From NCBI RefSeq assembly GCF_009727055.1, contig NC_052350.1, forward strand, positions 18,783,394 to 18,847,393: 64,000 nucleotides of DNA, given 5' to 3'. The stretch's first letter is position 1; each line of letters begins with the position of its first letter. The notes under the pieces are model-generated. The model was not told the origin of the DNA. It was given only the letters and a program-made list of their open reading frames with translations, and ran no database searches. A program made the translations under genes and the position numbers. This document shows positions 44,933-56,495 of this stretch, in pieces. The stretch is from Benincasa hispida. Lineage: Eukaryota > Streptophyta > Magnoliopsida > Cucurbitales > Cucurbitaceae.

Positions 44933-45372
44933 TAAAGTGTTACATTTTCACTCTTAATTTTTTAATTTAGTTTTTTAGTCCTTAAATTTCAAAATAATAT
45001 ATTTTTAATTTCGAATTTTGAATTTAGCTTCATTGTGGTCTAAGATTTCTAGATTTTAGAATTTGATAGGTGAGTAACTAATACTTGTTTTTGGTTCAAT
45101 GAATTAATTTGAAATAATTATTATGCAAAAATTTGAATTAATTTTAATAGAAGCTGAAAATTAATAAAAACAAATTTAACTATAGTTAATTTAGATGTTC
45201 TTAATTAATTAATAAATAAATAATAGAAAGAATTAAAAATGTCCGTTGGTGAGAATTCAAAAAGTAAAAGTATAAAATCTTGAAATTTAAAGGTAAATGA
45301 AAATTAAGCTTTAAAATTTAAATTTAAAAATTTTAAAAATAAAAGTGTAATATTTTAAATTGAAAAATTCTT
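44933..45372. mobile_element. Fold-back/MITE-like element adjacent to MITE M5
   Basis: Left arm AAAGTGTTACATTTTCACTC; the right arm contains AAAAGTGTAATATTTTAAAT, its inverse. A partial copy lies at 43380-43640. No ORF. Confidence 0.5.
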
Positions 45373-47000
45373 ATAAATAGAAAAATCTAAAAAATATGTA
45401 GTCTTTATAGTAAAAAGTTCAAAAGGTATTTATACATTTATAACTTCTTTTAAATTTGAAACACATGTATTTATTTATTTTTTCTATATTTTTACAAACG
45501 TTGAAAATGATGAAAATAACTTCAATGATTATTCCCCCGCTCCTAATTATTTGGAAAGAGTTCTATTTCAAAAAAAAAAAAATTAAAAGTGTCAAATACA
45601 TATACTATAAATATTAGAAAAATTATTTTAAATGGCAAAACTGATTAAACTATTTATAAATATCAGTAAAATATCATAGCCTATACGTGATAGACCGTAA
45701 TAAAGTGCAGTAAACTACTATGAAAAATATAGATAGTAATCTTTTATGATTTATTATAAATTAACAGTAAAATTTTACTATATTGGTTTCCTAAATATTA
45801 ATGATTTCAGATGAAGGAAACATCATGTGGTACTTCTAATAAATAACAAGAATCAATTACAAATATAATATATATATATATATATTAAAAACATATGTGA
45901 TGGGATTAATAATGGCTTGGAATTTATTTAATTTCATAATACGGTCTACGGACGCCGACAAAGAAATTGATATATCTTGATAGAACAAATTTTATCTTGA
46001 TAGAAGGCTACTGATATTTGTCTACAATAAATCTAGATTTGTTGATATAATATTTTCTTAGATTAATCACATCTAAAATAGAAAATTCAAATTTTAAAAT
46101 TTTTAGTCGACAACATATGCATAAATTATTTGAGCATGTTCATGCAACAGCTTCTTTTAAAATATAATTAAATAAGCATCTCAATTTTATTTTGATTGTG
46201 TTACAAATTATTCACCTGTTATAATTTTGGTTATAAACCAAGTTTAAATTAACTATATTTATTGTATAATTATATAAACGTGCATAAATTTTAGCTAGTC
46301 AATGTTATTTTTATCTCAAAATTATTCAATATTTTCTTCACAGAAATTATAATATATATATAGTATATATATATAATTATTCTTTACAGAAGATAAAGAA
46401 CAATAATGGGACTGACTTTTTTTTTCAAAAAAAAAAAAAAAAGGGAAAAAAAACAAATAAAATTTGGACTAGACAGAAAGATATTCTTCTCGTATTTTAT
46501 TTAATTTTGTGAAGGAGAGATTTTCCAGTGCCTGTGATAGTTGCAGTGCTACAAATATGACAATAATCAATAAATTATATACATAATAGTATAAAAAATT
46601 TTAAATTCATCATAATAATGTAAAAACATAAGATGAAATTATTTCATGGAAAACCTCCCTGGACATACTTTATATGTCCCAATAATAGAATTGGAGAATC
46701 ATGGGCCATTGCGCTTTACTACCGCTCTAATGCGTACCTCTCTCATTATATGAACATATACCCAATTTTAGAATATTTCTTGGAGAAGGCTTATGTAATT
46801 TGCAATTGAAATATATATATATATATTAAGGACAATTATTACAATTTTTAATGGTTATTTTATTAAACTGTTATTTTTTGTTTTTGTTAACATATCTACC
46901 ATTATTTCAAATGTGTAATATTATTTTTATACCTTAATTTATTAGAAATTTTCATTGCTCACTAAAAGGCTTCCTACCGGATAATAATAAACAAAATTTA
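45373..47000. other. AT-rich intergenic DNA
   Basis: No ORF or RNA gene. Simple (AT)n runs are at about 45864-45887, 46350-46378 and 46811-46828, and A runs at about 46425-46442. Confidence 0.6.
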
Positions 47001-47566
47001 AAGGGAAAGAAAAGTACATTTTTAGCCCATAAATTTTAGGTTTAGTTTTCGTTTTTGGTCCCTCATTAAGTTTCGAAAATGTTATACATTTAGTCTCTTA
47101 AGTTTTGAGTTTGATTTCATTTAGTCTTGTAAATTTTCTACAAATATTACTAATCTGTACCACGTAAGAGATTTAATTTGGTACATATTTTTCAAGTTTC
47201 TAACTTTTAACTTCAATTTTTACTAAATACTCATTTTATTGTTTTATTAGTGTTAGTTGTCTATTAAATTAATTTAAAGAATGGAAGAAGAATAATTAAA
47301 TAAATTTCATAAAGACTCATTTAAGTAAACTAAAATTAGTTTTCAAACTCACTTCATAATTATTTAAATTTATCAATTGAATTAACAAAAATGATTGAAA
47401 GCAATATATGAATGAAAAATTAAGGTTAAAGTGTTAAATATTGAACGTATAGACTAAAATTAAAAACATAATTTAAAAATTAAGAATTAAATGTAAATCT
47501 TCTAAAATTAAAGATCAATTAAAAATTAGATTCAAAAATCAAAGGAAAAACAATTATTTTTTCAAA
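47001..47566. mobile_element. Fold-back/MITE-like element related to 42155-42624
   Basis: Left arm TTTTTAGCCCATAAATTTTA then TTTTTGGTCCCTC; the right arm contains the inverse, AAAAATTAGATTCAAAAATC, AAAGG. The interior TTTTTACTAAATACTCA is shared with the 42155 element. No ORF. Confidence 0.5.
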
Positions 47567-47842
47567 TTTAATTATTGGAATTCAGTTTGGAATTAACTTA
47601 TTTATTTCCATTATTCTGTGGGGTTTCATATTGGAAATAACTATTTCACGTATTTCTGACATATGTTTTAAATGGAAAATTGCATAAACAAAGATACAAC
47701 TGAAATAACTACAAGTAAAACAAACTCATTCAGTTATAACAATATATAGAGATAAATTAATGCTTCTAGCTAAACTAATGAACTCTCCTTACCCGTCGAG
47801 CCTATGTCGGTGAGATGAACACAATTGATTTGTCTCTAAAGG

Positions 47843-50800
47843 TTACAAATTTTGTTGTTGAAAGCAGTTAGTAAAGACTCTGCAACCAGCCTGTGCATCA
47901 ACTGGAAGGATGATGTTTTGAATACTTTTATGTGGACTTAATCTCGAACAAAATAAATCAATCCAAACAATGTTTGGTACGAAGAGAATAACGGGAATTT
48001 GCCACTCAGTTATCACACCAAGATGGAGAGTGCAATAATCGAACACATGTAATCAAAAAACAAAGAGTGTAGCCAAACCAGTTTCCAATGAGTAAGTAAG
48101 TGCTAGACTGTCGATATTTCTGCTTCTGTACTCGATCTGGATATCACTGTTTGTTTTCTTTGAAGCCTATTGAATGACGATCTACAAAAAAAAAATACAA
48201 ATTTTGAGTAAGATTTCCTATCATCCGACTCTGGAAGACCTAATCATTCTTTTGAATATTTAAAATCCTTTTGGTTAGTAAACAATGAACATTTTCATTA
48301 GTTCCTGGAAATATTGAAGAATACGTTTCGCAACTTGCCAATGATATTTCTTAGGAGCATGCATATAAGAGACTTCGTTGACACTTTAGGTAATTTTTGG
48401 TCTTGTCAAATTATCTATTGTAGTGCTTCAACTATAGTTCTATATAGTCTAACATCATCAAACTTTCACCATGGTAAGTAGATAATACTGATCCACTAAC
48501 CATAGGAGTAGAAATTGAATTTGGATTTTGCATCTTTAGCTCATGCAATAGATCCGACACATACTTCTTCTAAGAAAGAAATAATCCTCCTGCATTTGGA
48601 AAAGACACCTCAACACCTAAAAAATAAATGTAATCGGCCAAGATCTTTGGAGAAACTTGACTATTCAAGTCAGATATCAAATTTATTAGCCATTTAAGAT
48701 GAGTTGTCAGTAATGATAATATCATCCCCATATATTAAAACATAACAAAAAATTTCATTCTTTTAATATACTAGTAAAGATGAGTCTGCCTTGGAGTTTA
48801 ATAAATCCTAATGAGTTCAAAAAGAAGTTAATCTTTCATTACCAAAACTCGTGAGCCTGTTCAGTCTTCAGTTTACAACACTTTTGTAGGAGCTGAAAAA
48901 CCAATCATACCTAAGGTTGAGCCATATATACTTCATCTTCTAACACTCCATGAAGAAAAATATTGTTGATATCAACTTGCCTCAACTTCCAACCATGATA
49001 TATTTGCCAGAGTAAACAATACTCTGATTGTTATAGGTTTTACCAATGGGTCAAACGTCTCAATGTAGTCAATATTTGCTACCTAATTATACTTTTGACT
49101 CTTGAGCAACCAACCTTGTCTTATATCGACTATTATGCTATCTACACTCCTCTTTATTTTGAATACCCATTTTCATCCAATTACCTTCTTATCAGTTGGT
49201 AAAAGATCTAAAGTCCATGTTCCATTTTCCACCAAAGCTTTATACTCATCATTCATTGCTTGTATCCAATGAGAACATTTTAATACCTCTTTAACATTTG
49301 GTGGTTCAACTCCAAGATACTCTATTAAAAGGATTTTGGGCTTAAAGATATCATTCTTCCCTCTTGTGACCATAGAATGCTCATTGATAACATGAGATGA
49401 AATTGGCAGCAGTGCATACCTGAATATATTCTCGGTATTGTTAGGATTAGAAGGGAATTGAGAAAAAGTGTTTCGAGAGGAAGTTTGAGAAAGACATGTA
49501 GACGAAGCACTAGAAGATGAGGTTTGAGATACTTATGAAGATAATGAATCAAGATAAGTAGATGAGGGCAAAGAGCTAATAGATAGTTCATTTATACAAG
49601 GGTTAATAGCCTGGCAGAAAGTTGTTAATGTTTGATTTGACATATTAGGATTGATTTGATAAGTAGCAGGGTCATGACTGAGTAGATAATGATTGATAGG
49701 TCTATAAGATAAGTAAGTGTTATGAAACAAAGCTAGGCCAGCTGATCAATTTGAAAAAAAAAAACTTGGAAGTATGAAATCTTGTTTTATTAAATAGAAC
49801 ATGTCTGGTGTAAGAATGCCTTGAATTTGTTTGTTGGCACTTCGAACAATCAAGTACAGGGGTCTCGCTGACTGTTTGGTGTATTCAAAAACCTATTCAT
49901 AATTCATATTTAGCATATTTATTTATATGTTATTTACGATTATGACCCTAGGGTTTAGAGTAGCACGCTATATAAACTCTCTAACCCTTAGAGGCGCCGT
50001 TTGGTGTATTAGCTAACACACCGTTAGTGAACCACGTATATTTGTGTGTTGATTTTTTGTACGCTTTTTTTATATTCTTTAATTATTGATTACTTAACAT
50101 CTGAAAATATAAAGTCTACCATTTTTGGAAAGGAGACAAGGAACAGATCGAAGATCTAGTTTATGTTTGTTATAGGATCTCGGTGAGGGATGACAAAGGT
50201 ATCCAAAGGTTTTTAGAAATGAGTAGCTTGGTTTAGTATCAAAAAGCTTTTCTAAGGGAGAAATATTTTGATAGACTAATGTAGGAAGTCTATTTATCAA
50301 ATAGACAGCATTGAAAAAAGCATCATTCTAAAATTCTAAATTTAATTGAGAATGGAATAATAAGGCTAAACAAGTTTCTACAACGTGTCTATGTTTTCTT
50401 TCTATAAGACATTTTTCTTAGATGTGTGTGGATAGGTCATTCTATGTTCAATGCCATTACTTTTTAGATAAGGTATAAACGTACGGAATTTTCCTCCTCC
50501 ATCTGTTTGAAGACAAACAATAGAATGACCAAGGAGTTTTTCCACAGTCTATTTGAATTATAGGAATGCACTAAACGTCTTTTTTTTGTTCTAAAGGAAA
50601 TAAATTCAAGTATATCTTGAAAAAACATCTACAAAACTAAGATAGTACTTAAGACCATTTCTAGATGTTTGGTATGAAGGTCCCAAAATGTCGGTGACAA
50701 CAAGTTGTAAAGGAGTAGAATATATATTTTGGGAATTATTGAATGAGAGATTATGACTTTTAGCAAGAGCACAAGATTGACAAACAGAGAAACTCTTTTT

Positions 50801-51290
50801 ATTTGAATAGGAAATATTACAAGTGGTAAGAACATGTTTAATAGTGTTTAGATTTGGGTGACCTAAATCTATTATGTCATATATCTAATATGGAAGATAT
50901 AGAATACTGACTAGAAGTACAATTTGTGGTTGTCGTTTGAAATAATTGAGGCTGAAGCTTTGAACTGGAATAATGAGATGAGGAAGACCCTTGGAATTTT
51001 TCCCCTTCCATTGCAAAACAATAAAGTCCATCAACCAGATTGCCTTGAAGAAGAGTTCGGCCATTGAGATCCTTCACAAAACAAATATTGGAATGAAATT
51101 CAAATAAGACATGATTATCTTTAGCAAATTGACTTACATTTATAAGGTTATTGGTAATTTGTGGTACATGAAGCAGATTCTTTAGTTGAAAGATTCTATT
51201 CGGGTATGAAGTAGAAAAGGAAGATTTTAGAATGGAAGATCCCATATGAGAAACACTCAAACCTGCATCATTGCCTACTAACACCTGGTT
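47843..51290 (-). pseudogene. COPIA-3 pol remnant
   Basis: Blocks from 51284 downwards: GAG-pre-integrase (VGNDAGLSVSHMGSSIL, LKNLLHVPQITNNLINVSQF), integrase core (CLQTDGGGKF, about 50505; ENIDTL-like after the PHTS motif, about 50400) and the integrase C-terminus (MINRLPTLVYQNISPLEKLF, 50300-50094). The RT start is at 49373-49173 (KEVLKCSHWIQAMNDEYKAL, NGTWTLDLLPTDKKVIG), with the RT active site as YGDD (about 48730) in place of YVDD. After it, LGVEVSFPNAGGLFLSQKKY and SDLLHELKMQ read to about 48490. Many stops and frameshifts. Little of RNase H is recognisable below 48400. Confidence 0.75.
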
Positions 51291-51399
51291 GTCACCAAGA
51301 TATTCTAATACATAGTTCAGATTTGAAACATCATCTGTGACATGGTTTGTAGCACCTAAGTTTGGAAATTATTGATTCTCCTTATTGAAGTCATTCTGA

Positions 51400-52395
51400 A
51401 GTGATAGTGCGTTAATGGAAGAATTTGTATTCTGTCCTTGAAAGTTTGAAGCAAATTGTTGCCCATCCTAATTTGAATTTGGTCTTTGAAACCATTTCTC
51501 AAACAATTTTAGCACTTCAATGCAGTGTGACAAAATTTACCACAAACTTAACATTCTTTTCATTGTTGTTCCATCGTTTATTCTATTTGTTGCCCTGATT
51601 TTTATTTTTCCGAGTTGCATCATTACCATTCGATGTAGAAACAAAGTTTGAAGGTTGTTTTGATGAAGTCTGTGTAGTCAAATTTACTGGGGGTATGGTA
51701 CCATCCGAATTGACCAAAGCATGTCTTTCAATTCGATTTTCTCTTAAGCAAATAGTTAAAAGTATATTTTTTTTGTAAAGAAGGATACTTTTATCTGTGA
51801 TATCGAAATTGTTGAATCTAACTCAGGACCTAATCCAGCCAAGATGTGTATAATATGATCTTCATGGAATATCTTTCTACCAGTTGCTTTCAAAGAATGA
51901 ACGAGATTCTGGTTTTCTGAAAATATTCTTCTAATTGCATACTACTCTTCTTCTTCATCGCTTTGTAATTTTTCTTTTAGATCAAGAACCATCGCCATGT
52001 TTTTAAAAGAAAATCATGCATTAAGCATACTCCATACTTCCTTGCTAAATTACAATCAAGCATCTCAGAGAGTTCTTTCAGACATAACCAAAGTTACGAA
52101 ACAATTAAGCTATCTTGTTTGATCCAATAATCACATGTTGGATTCACACGTTTTGTAATGGAAGAATCAAATTCAATAGTTATGAATTTCGAAGAAATCT
52201 CTATTTCTTGATCAATGAATTTCTCGAGCCCATATCCCCTGAGAGTAGTTGTAATTTGTAATTTTCAAGACAGAAAATTACCTTCATCCAAATTTATAGT
52301 AGTGGTTTTGCTTCCAGGATTGATTATTTTGACTGATTTCATCGAAGAAATTATTGTTGTAGAAGATTGAGTTATTGATGGTGAGTCACCCATTG
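51400..52395 (-). pseudogene. COPIA-3 gag remnant
   Basis: The likely ATG is at about 52393 (MGDSPSITQSS...). A capsid region follows with LDEGNFLS-stop-KLQITTTLRGYGLEKF, where the family has a Trp codon at the stop, then NPTCDYWIKQDSLI. The zinc knuckle near 51500-51545 reads C-stop-VCGKFCHTALKC, so the first CX2C contains a stop in place of a Gln codon. Gag function is lost. Confidence 0.7.
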
Positions 52396-52670
52396 TACCG
52401 GGGAAAAAAAAATTAGTTCTTCATTGTCCAGATTTCTTTGGCATCGATTAGACTTAATGTTCTGGTACCCTAAAATATTTTCAGAATGACAAATGAAATT
52501 GATCACAAATGAATAACAATTTTATTGAAGAAGTGATCAGCACTTTTACAATGTGTCAAAATGATAAACAAAAAATACAATTGAATAACTAGTAAACAAA
52601 CTCTTTCAGTTATAACAATATAGAGATAATTAATCTTCCCGCTAAACTAATAAACTCTCCATATAATACA

Positions 52671-54187
52671 ACATATTGCATCATACCCTATCCTTTTCTA
52701 CTACAGAATATAAAAACTGAATTTTCTCATTTTGAACAAAATCAAGTGAACCATTTCTGACCTATATATATATTCTCTTTTCACTCCCAGAGACTAAAAA
52801 TTGATATATTCTATATTTTTTAAAATAAGATTAGCAGTTCTTCATGTTCAATATTTGTATTGATGATAGAGTGAATGATGTTATTTAATTTTACCTAAGT
52901 AAAATTATTAAAATCTCTTGATATAAATGAAATGAAATAATGTAACAAATATCTAAAGATTCAAATCTCTCTCTCATTCTCACTTGAAACTAAAAATAAA
53001 TAAATCTCACTCTTATAAATATTAAGATCCTTTTTCAACTCAAATTGTTTTAGCCAATTTAAGACATGTGATAAATAAAGCAAAATTATAATATGTGCAA
53101 CTTAATGTTTATCATTAATTATTTATAGTATATATTTCAACATTTAAAATTAACTAATTAAACACATTTAAACTCTCTCTTTTCTTGTCTCTTTTTATGA
53201 CTTCTTTTCTTTTTCTTTTTCTTTTCTTTTTTTTTTTTAAAAAAAAAGGAAACACCTTACATATTTATGAGTTATTAAAGAAAAAAAAGCACCTAACATG
53301 GTTTTAATTGCATTGCATTGCATTGTTGGATTTGAAAATAAATAAATATAGTCTTAAAAAGGACTATTTCTTTTTTCAAAATATTTGAAATTTATATATG
53401 TAATTTAAAAGTTTACCATCTAAAATTAAATAAATATATAGAAATTTTACTATGAAAAGAAAAAAGAAAGTAAAAAATAAAACAGAAAAGGAATATGAAG
53501 AGTGAAATAATTTGGAAGGTGACATGCATGTCAGACCAACTTGTTCAACAAATATGCCGTAAACTGACAGAAACGTAACAGTTTCCACGTCAGCCTGCAC
53601 GCGGCCCCACTTGCATATCATCCACCCTAGTAAGTATCATTCGCACTTTAAATTTTTCTTCCTAAGCATTTGTGGACCACACGCTAAATTAAAAAGTGGT
53701 TTCACTCTCTTTTTTAGAATGAAGATAAGAAAAAAAATCATCCACCATATTCTAATCCTTCTTACTTTGAAACTGTTTGGGGCACTGAGATATATAGGAT
53801 GTGGGGAGTTCTGATGTCTGGAGAATTCTAATCGAGTATGAACGATCGAGTATGTTCAAACACTGAAATGATATACTATATAGAAGAAAAATGACGGTGG
53901 GATGGGCCCACAAACAACTAAAATTGGTGAGATAGGATAATGGATCTCCAAACACTGAGAAGATATAAGATGTGGGGATATACAATTGTGATATGACATC
54001 AAACCTTCCATTTTTAAGGATCGTCTCAAATATCGTTGAGTTTGCTTCCTTTGATTATACAAATAGAGATGACATTTGTGGAATTTTTCATTCAAGTGGA
54101 AAATAGACAACTAGTAGAGAATTTTTATTAATATTATATTTAAATTTTAAGTTTTATTATTTAATGGTCAAGATAATTGATATGTTT
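52671..54187. other. AT-rich intergenic DNA with a possible MITE at about 53765-54000
   Basis: No gene is supported. A unit CACTGAGATATATAGGATGTG at 53778 recurs as CACTGAGAAGATATAAGATG at 53954, and CAAACACTGA occurs twice between them. The start GTTTGGGGCACTGAG resembles PIF/Harbinger-type MITE ends, but no clean TIR pair or TSD is seen. ORFs here are chance. Confidence 0.4.
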
Positions 54188-54600
54188 TGTTGAGTTTTGA
54201 CAAAATATTAAAGATCTGGTTATCCCATGTTGGAAAAGTTGAGGAAGTCATGAGATCCAAGCACTATAAAAGGAGTTTATGTTTTTTGTTTCAAATTGTC
54301 TCAATTAGAAATAATTTAAGTTTAGATTTGTTAACTCTAATTAAATTCTTTTTATGTATTCTCTAGTTTGAAAGTGGAAAAAGGGTGTGAGTAATATAAA
54401 AGTTTTGAGGTAATGCTCTTGTAATCGGGATCGGGAGAGAGAATTATTTTATGTGATTGTAATAATTTTCACATGATGAAATTTTCTGGTTCATGATTTT
54501 TTCTCAGGTTTAGAGTTTTACCACATTAATGCTTTTGTTTCTAGTTTTATTGCTTTCTTTTAATTTCTCTATTATTTTTCGCTTTATTTTTGCAGTAGTA
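54188..54600 (+). mobile_element. Probable small solo LTR (Copia, Tnt1/Tork-like)
   Basis: Begins TGTTGAGTTTTGAC, has CCCATGTTGGAAAAGTTGAG, a TATA box TATAAAAGG at 54265-54273, then a CTCAGGTTTAGAGTTTTACC block typical of the R/U5 region of short plant Copia LTRs. The 3' boundary and TSD are not resolved, and no internal region follows. Confidence 0.45.
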
Positions 54601-55024
54601 GTGAGATTGTTTTTCCTGGCATGTTTAAATTTAACATTTAGATTAAGATTCTTTAGATGAGTTATTGATAGATAATTATTTCATTCAACTAGAAAAATTA
54701 AGTAATTTTCTTTTAAATTCAAATTTTCTATGTGGAATTAATCATTTGTGTGAAAATTTAACTAATAACTAAATCTTTTCAATAGAATTTCTTTAAGCTA
54801 ATTGATTTATTATGGATAATTTTCTACAAAAACTCCATTTTCACAAATTTTTCATGAGGAATCCTTTTTTGAATCAAATGAAAAGTTTTGTAGGAATTGA
54901 AATGAAAAGGGGACTGAAGATAGGTAAGTCATCCTTAGCCTCATCCCATCCCATGAACATCTCTAATTACAAGATTAATTCATCAACTTTAAAATTTGTG
55001 TTTATTTAGTTTATGCATGCTTAA
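54601..55024. other. AT-rich spacer
   Basis: The 65-codon plus ORF at 54812-55009 has no recognisable motif. Nothing else is seen. Confidence 0.5.
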
Positions 55025-55385
55025 AGTATTGAGTAAATCTTTAAATTTTTAAATTTACTTCTAATAAATCTTTGAATATTAAAAGGTATACTAAATCCTT
55101 GAGCTTTTAATTTTATATCTAATAGATTTCTATAGTTGTATTTTTATCTTACTGTCTTTAATAGGTCATTAGGTTTACTAGACAAAAATCAAAAGTTTAG
55201 CATTTCATTAGACATAATGTTCAAATCTATAGTTAGTAGATCAATTAAATTTAAAAGTATTTTTTAATATATCAACGACTAATTAGAAACGAAATTGAAA
55301 ATTCAAGGATTTATTAGACATTCTTAATTATATAATTTTAAAAGTTTTCAGACTAAATAGACATATTCTTTAGGGAAAATAACAA
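55025..55385. mobile_element. Fold-back/MITE-like element
   Basis: The left part, TACTAAATCCTTGAGCTTTT and TCTAATAAATCTTTGAATA, is mirrored by the right part, ATTCAAGGATTTATTAGACA and TAATTATATAATTTTAAAAG. No ORF. Confidence 0.5.
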
Positions 55386-55797
55386 TTATATGTCTAAGCT
55401 TTAGGGGTTGTATTAATTTAAAGTCCAAATTTTATAAGTGTGTCAATTAGAAATGTCACAGGACACTCCGTCCTCGTCTCTGTCCTCACTCTCTATTTTA
55501 TTCCCTATCCCCGTAAAATTTCTCAAAGAATTATATTGAATCTGCGATGATCGCCCATCGGGAAAATATCCATCTTAGTGTCTTTTTACCAATTTTTCAT
55601 TTAAATTCAATCATGTTTTAAAACTCTTTAACAATTACTTTTTAAATAAAATATTATAGAACTTCCATACAAAATCAATAATATTCTATGCTTTTTTTTT
55701 TTTTGAAAATTTTCTATGTGCAATTTGCTAAAAGATATAATTAGAATTCAAATATTTTAAAAAATGAAATTGCTATATATATATATATATTGAATTA
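55386..55797. other. Intergenic spacer
   Basis: No gene. It includes a T run at 55692-55704 and an (AT)n run ending at about 55790. The line CCTCGTCTCTGTCCTCACTC near 55470 gives a short pyrimidine-rich stretch. Confidence 0.5.
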
Positions 55798-56495
55798 CGG
55801 GGTGTTTGGCTCACCAACATGAGTTAAGTTAAGTTGGTATAACATACCAACTCAATGTTTGACCCACCAACTTTAAATGTTGGTGGAGTTGAGTTGATAT
55901 ATTTTACCAACTCACCCCAATGCTCCCTTTTTACAATGTTTTCAATGGCTCCACCTATCTATCACTGTCAGTGAGTATCGCTCTGTCACACTCCAGGAAC
56001 CAACTTCGGATTTTGAGAACCACCTCCGATGACAATTCCAACTACCAACTTCGTGTGACCAACTTCGACGGCTAATTCTAGGCTCCGAAAAACACCTCCG
56101 ATGACAACTCTGGTGACACAACTAGGACAACCACCTTCACATGACGAACTCTGATGACCAATTTTAGGCTTTACCAACCACCTCCGACAATAAACTCCGA
56201 CAACCACCTCTGACTACAAACTCCGACAAAAATCACCTTTGATAACCACCTTCGAGCGAGCAACTTCGACGACCAACTCTAGGCTTTGACAAACACCTTC
56301 GAACAACCAACTCCAATACCTCCTTGTGCTACCAACTTCGGGCTTCTACAACCACCTCCGACTACAATTCTAGCGAAAATCATCTTTGATGATCAACTTA
56401 GGTGACCAACTCCGAGCTCTGAAAACCACCTCTGATGACAAACTCTAACGACCAACTCCAATACCACCTTCATACAACCAACTTTAGGCTCTAAC
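55798..56495. mobile_element. PIF/Harbinger-like DNA element fragment with a degenerate minisatellite
   Basis: The left end GGGGTGTTTGGCTCACCAAC resembles Harbinger-type termini, followed by palindromic ACCAACTCAA/TTGAGTTGGT-like blocks. From about 55995 to 56490 a decayed tandem repeat of about 30 bp (ACCACCTCCGATGACAACTC-like) occurs about fifteen times. The minus strand reads it as a 73-codon Val/Gly-rich ORF (55986-56207). The right end is missing: the COPIA-4 LTR begins at 56496. Confidence 0.5.

Larger units (their letters stand above)
47680..52670 (-). mobile_element. COPIA-3, decayed Ty1/Copia retrotransposon
   Basis: Recognisable Copia coding blocks in correct order on the minus strand, flanked by a short shared LTR segment: 47685-47795 and 52558-52663, both with TTCAGTTATAACAATATA and GCTAAACTAATNAACTCTCC. 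A PBS-like GGTACCAGAAC lies at about 52456-52467 next to the right LTR. The left LTR lacks the inner about 90 bp of the right one. The gag type (long acidic-free N-terminus, W-x-x-Q-D motif) is unlike COPIA-1/2. Confidence 0.75.

Noticed and set aside
53752..54110. Pair of minus-strand ORFs as a gene
   Set aside because: They overlap in different frames over a repeat-like region and have no conserved features.
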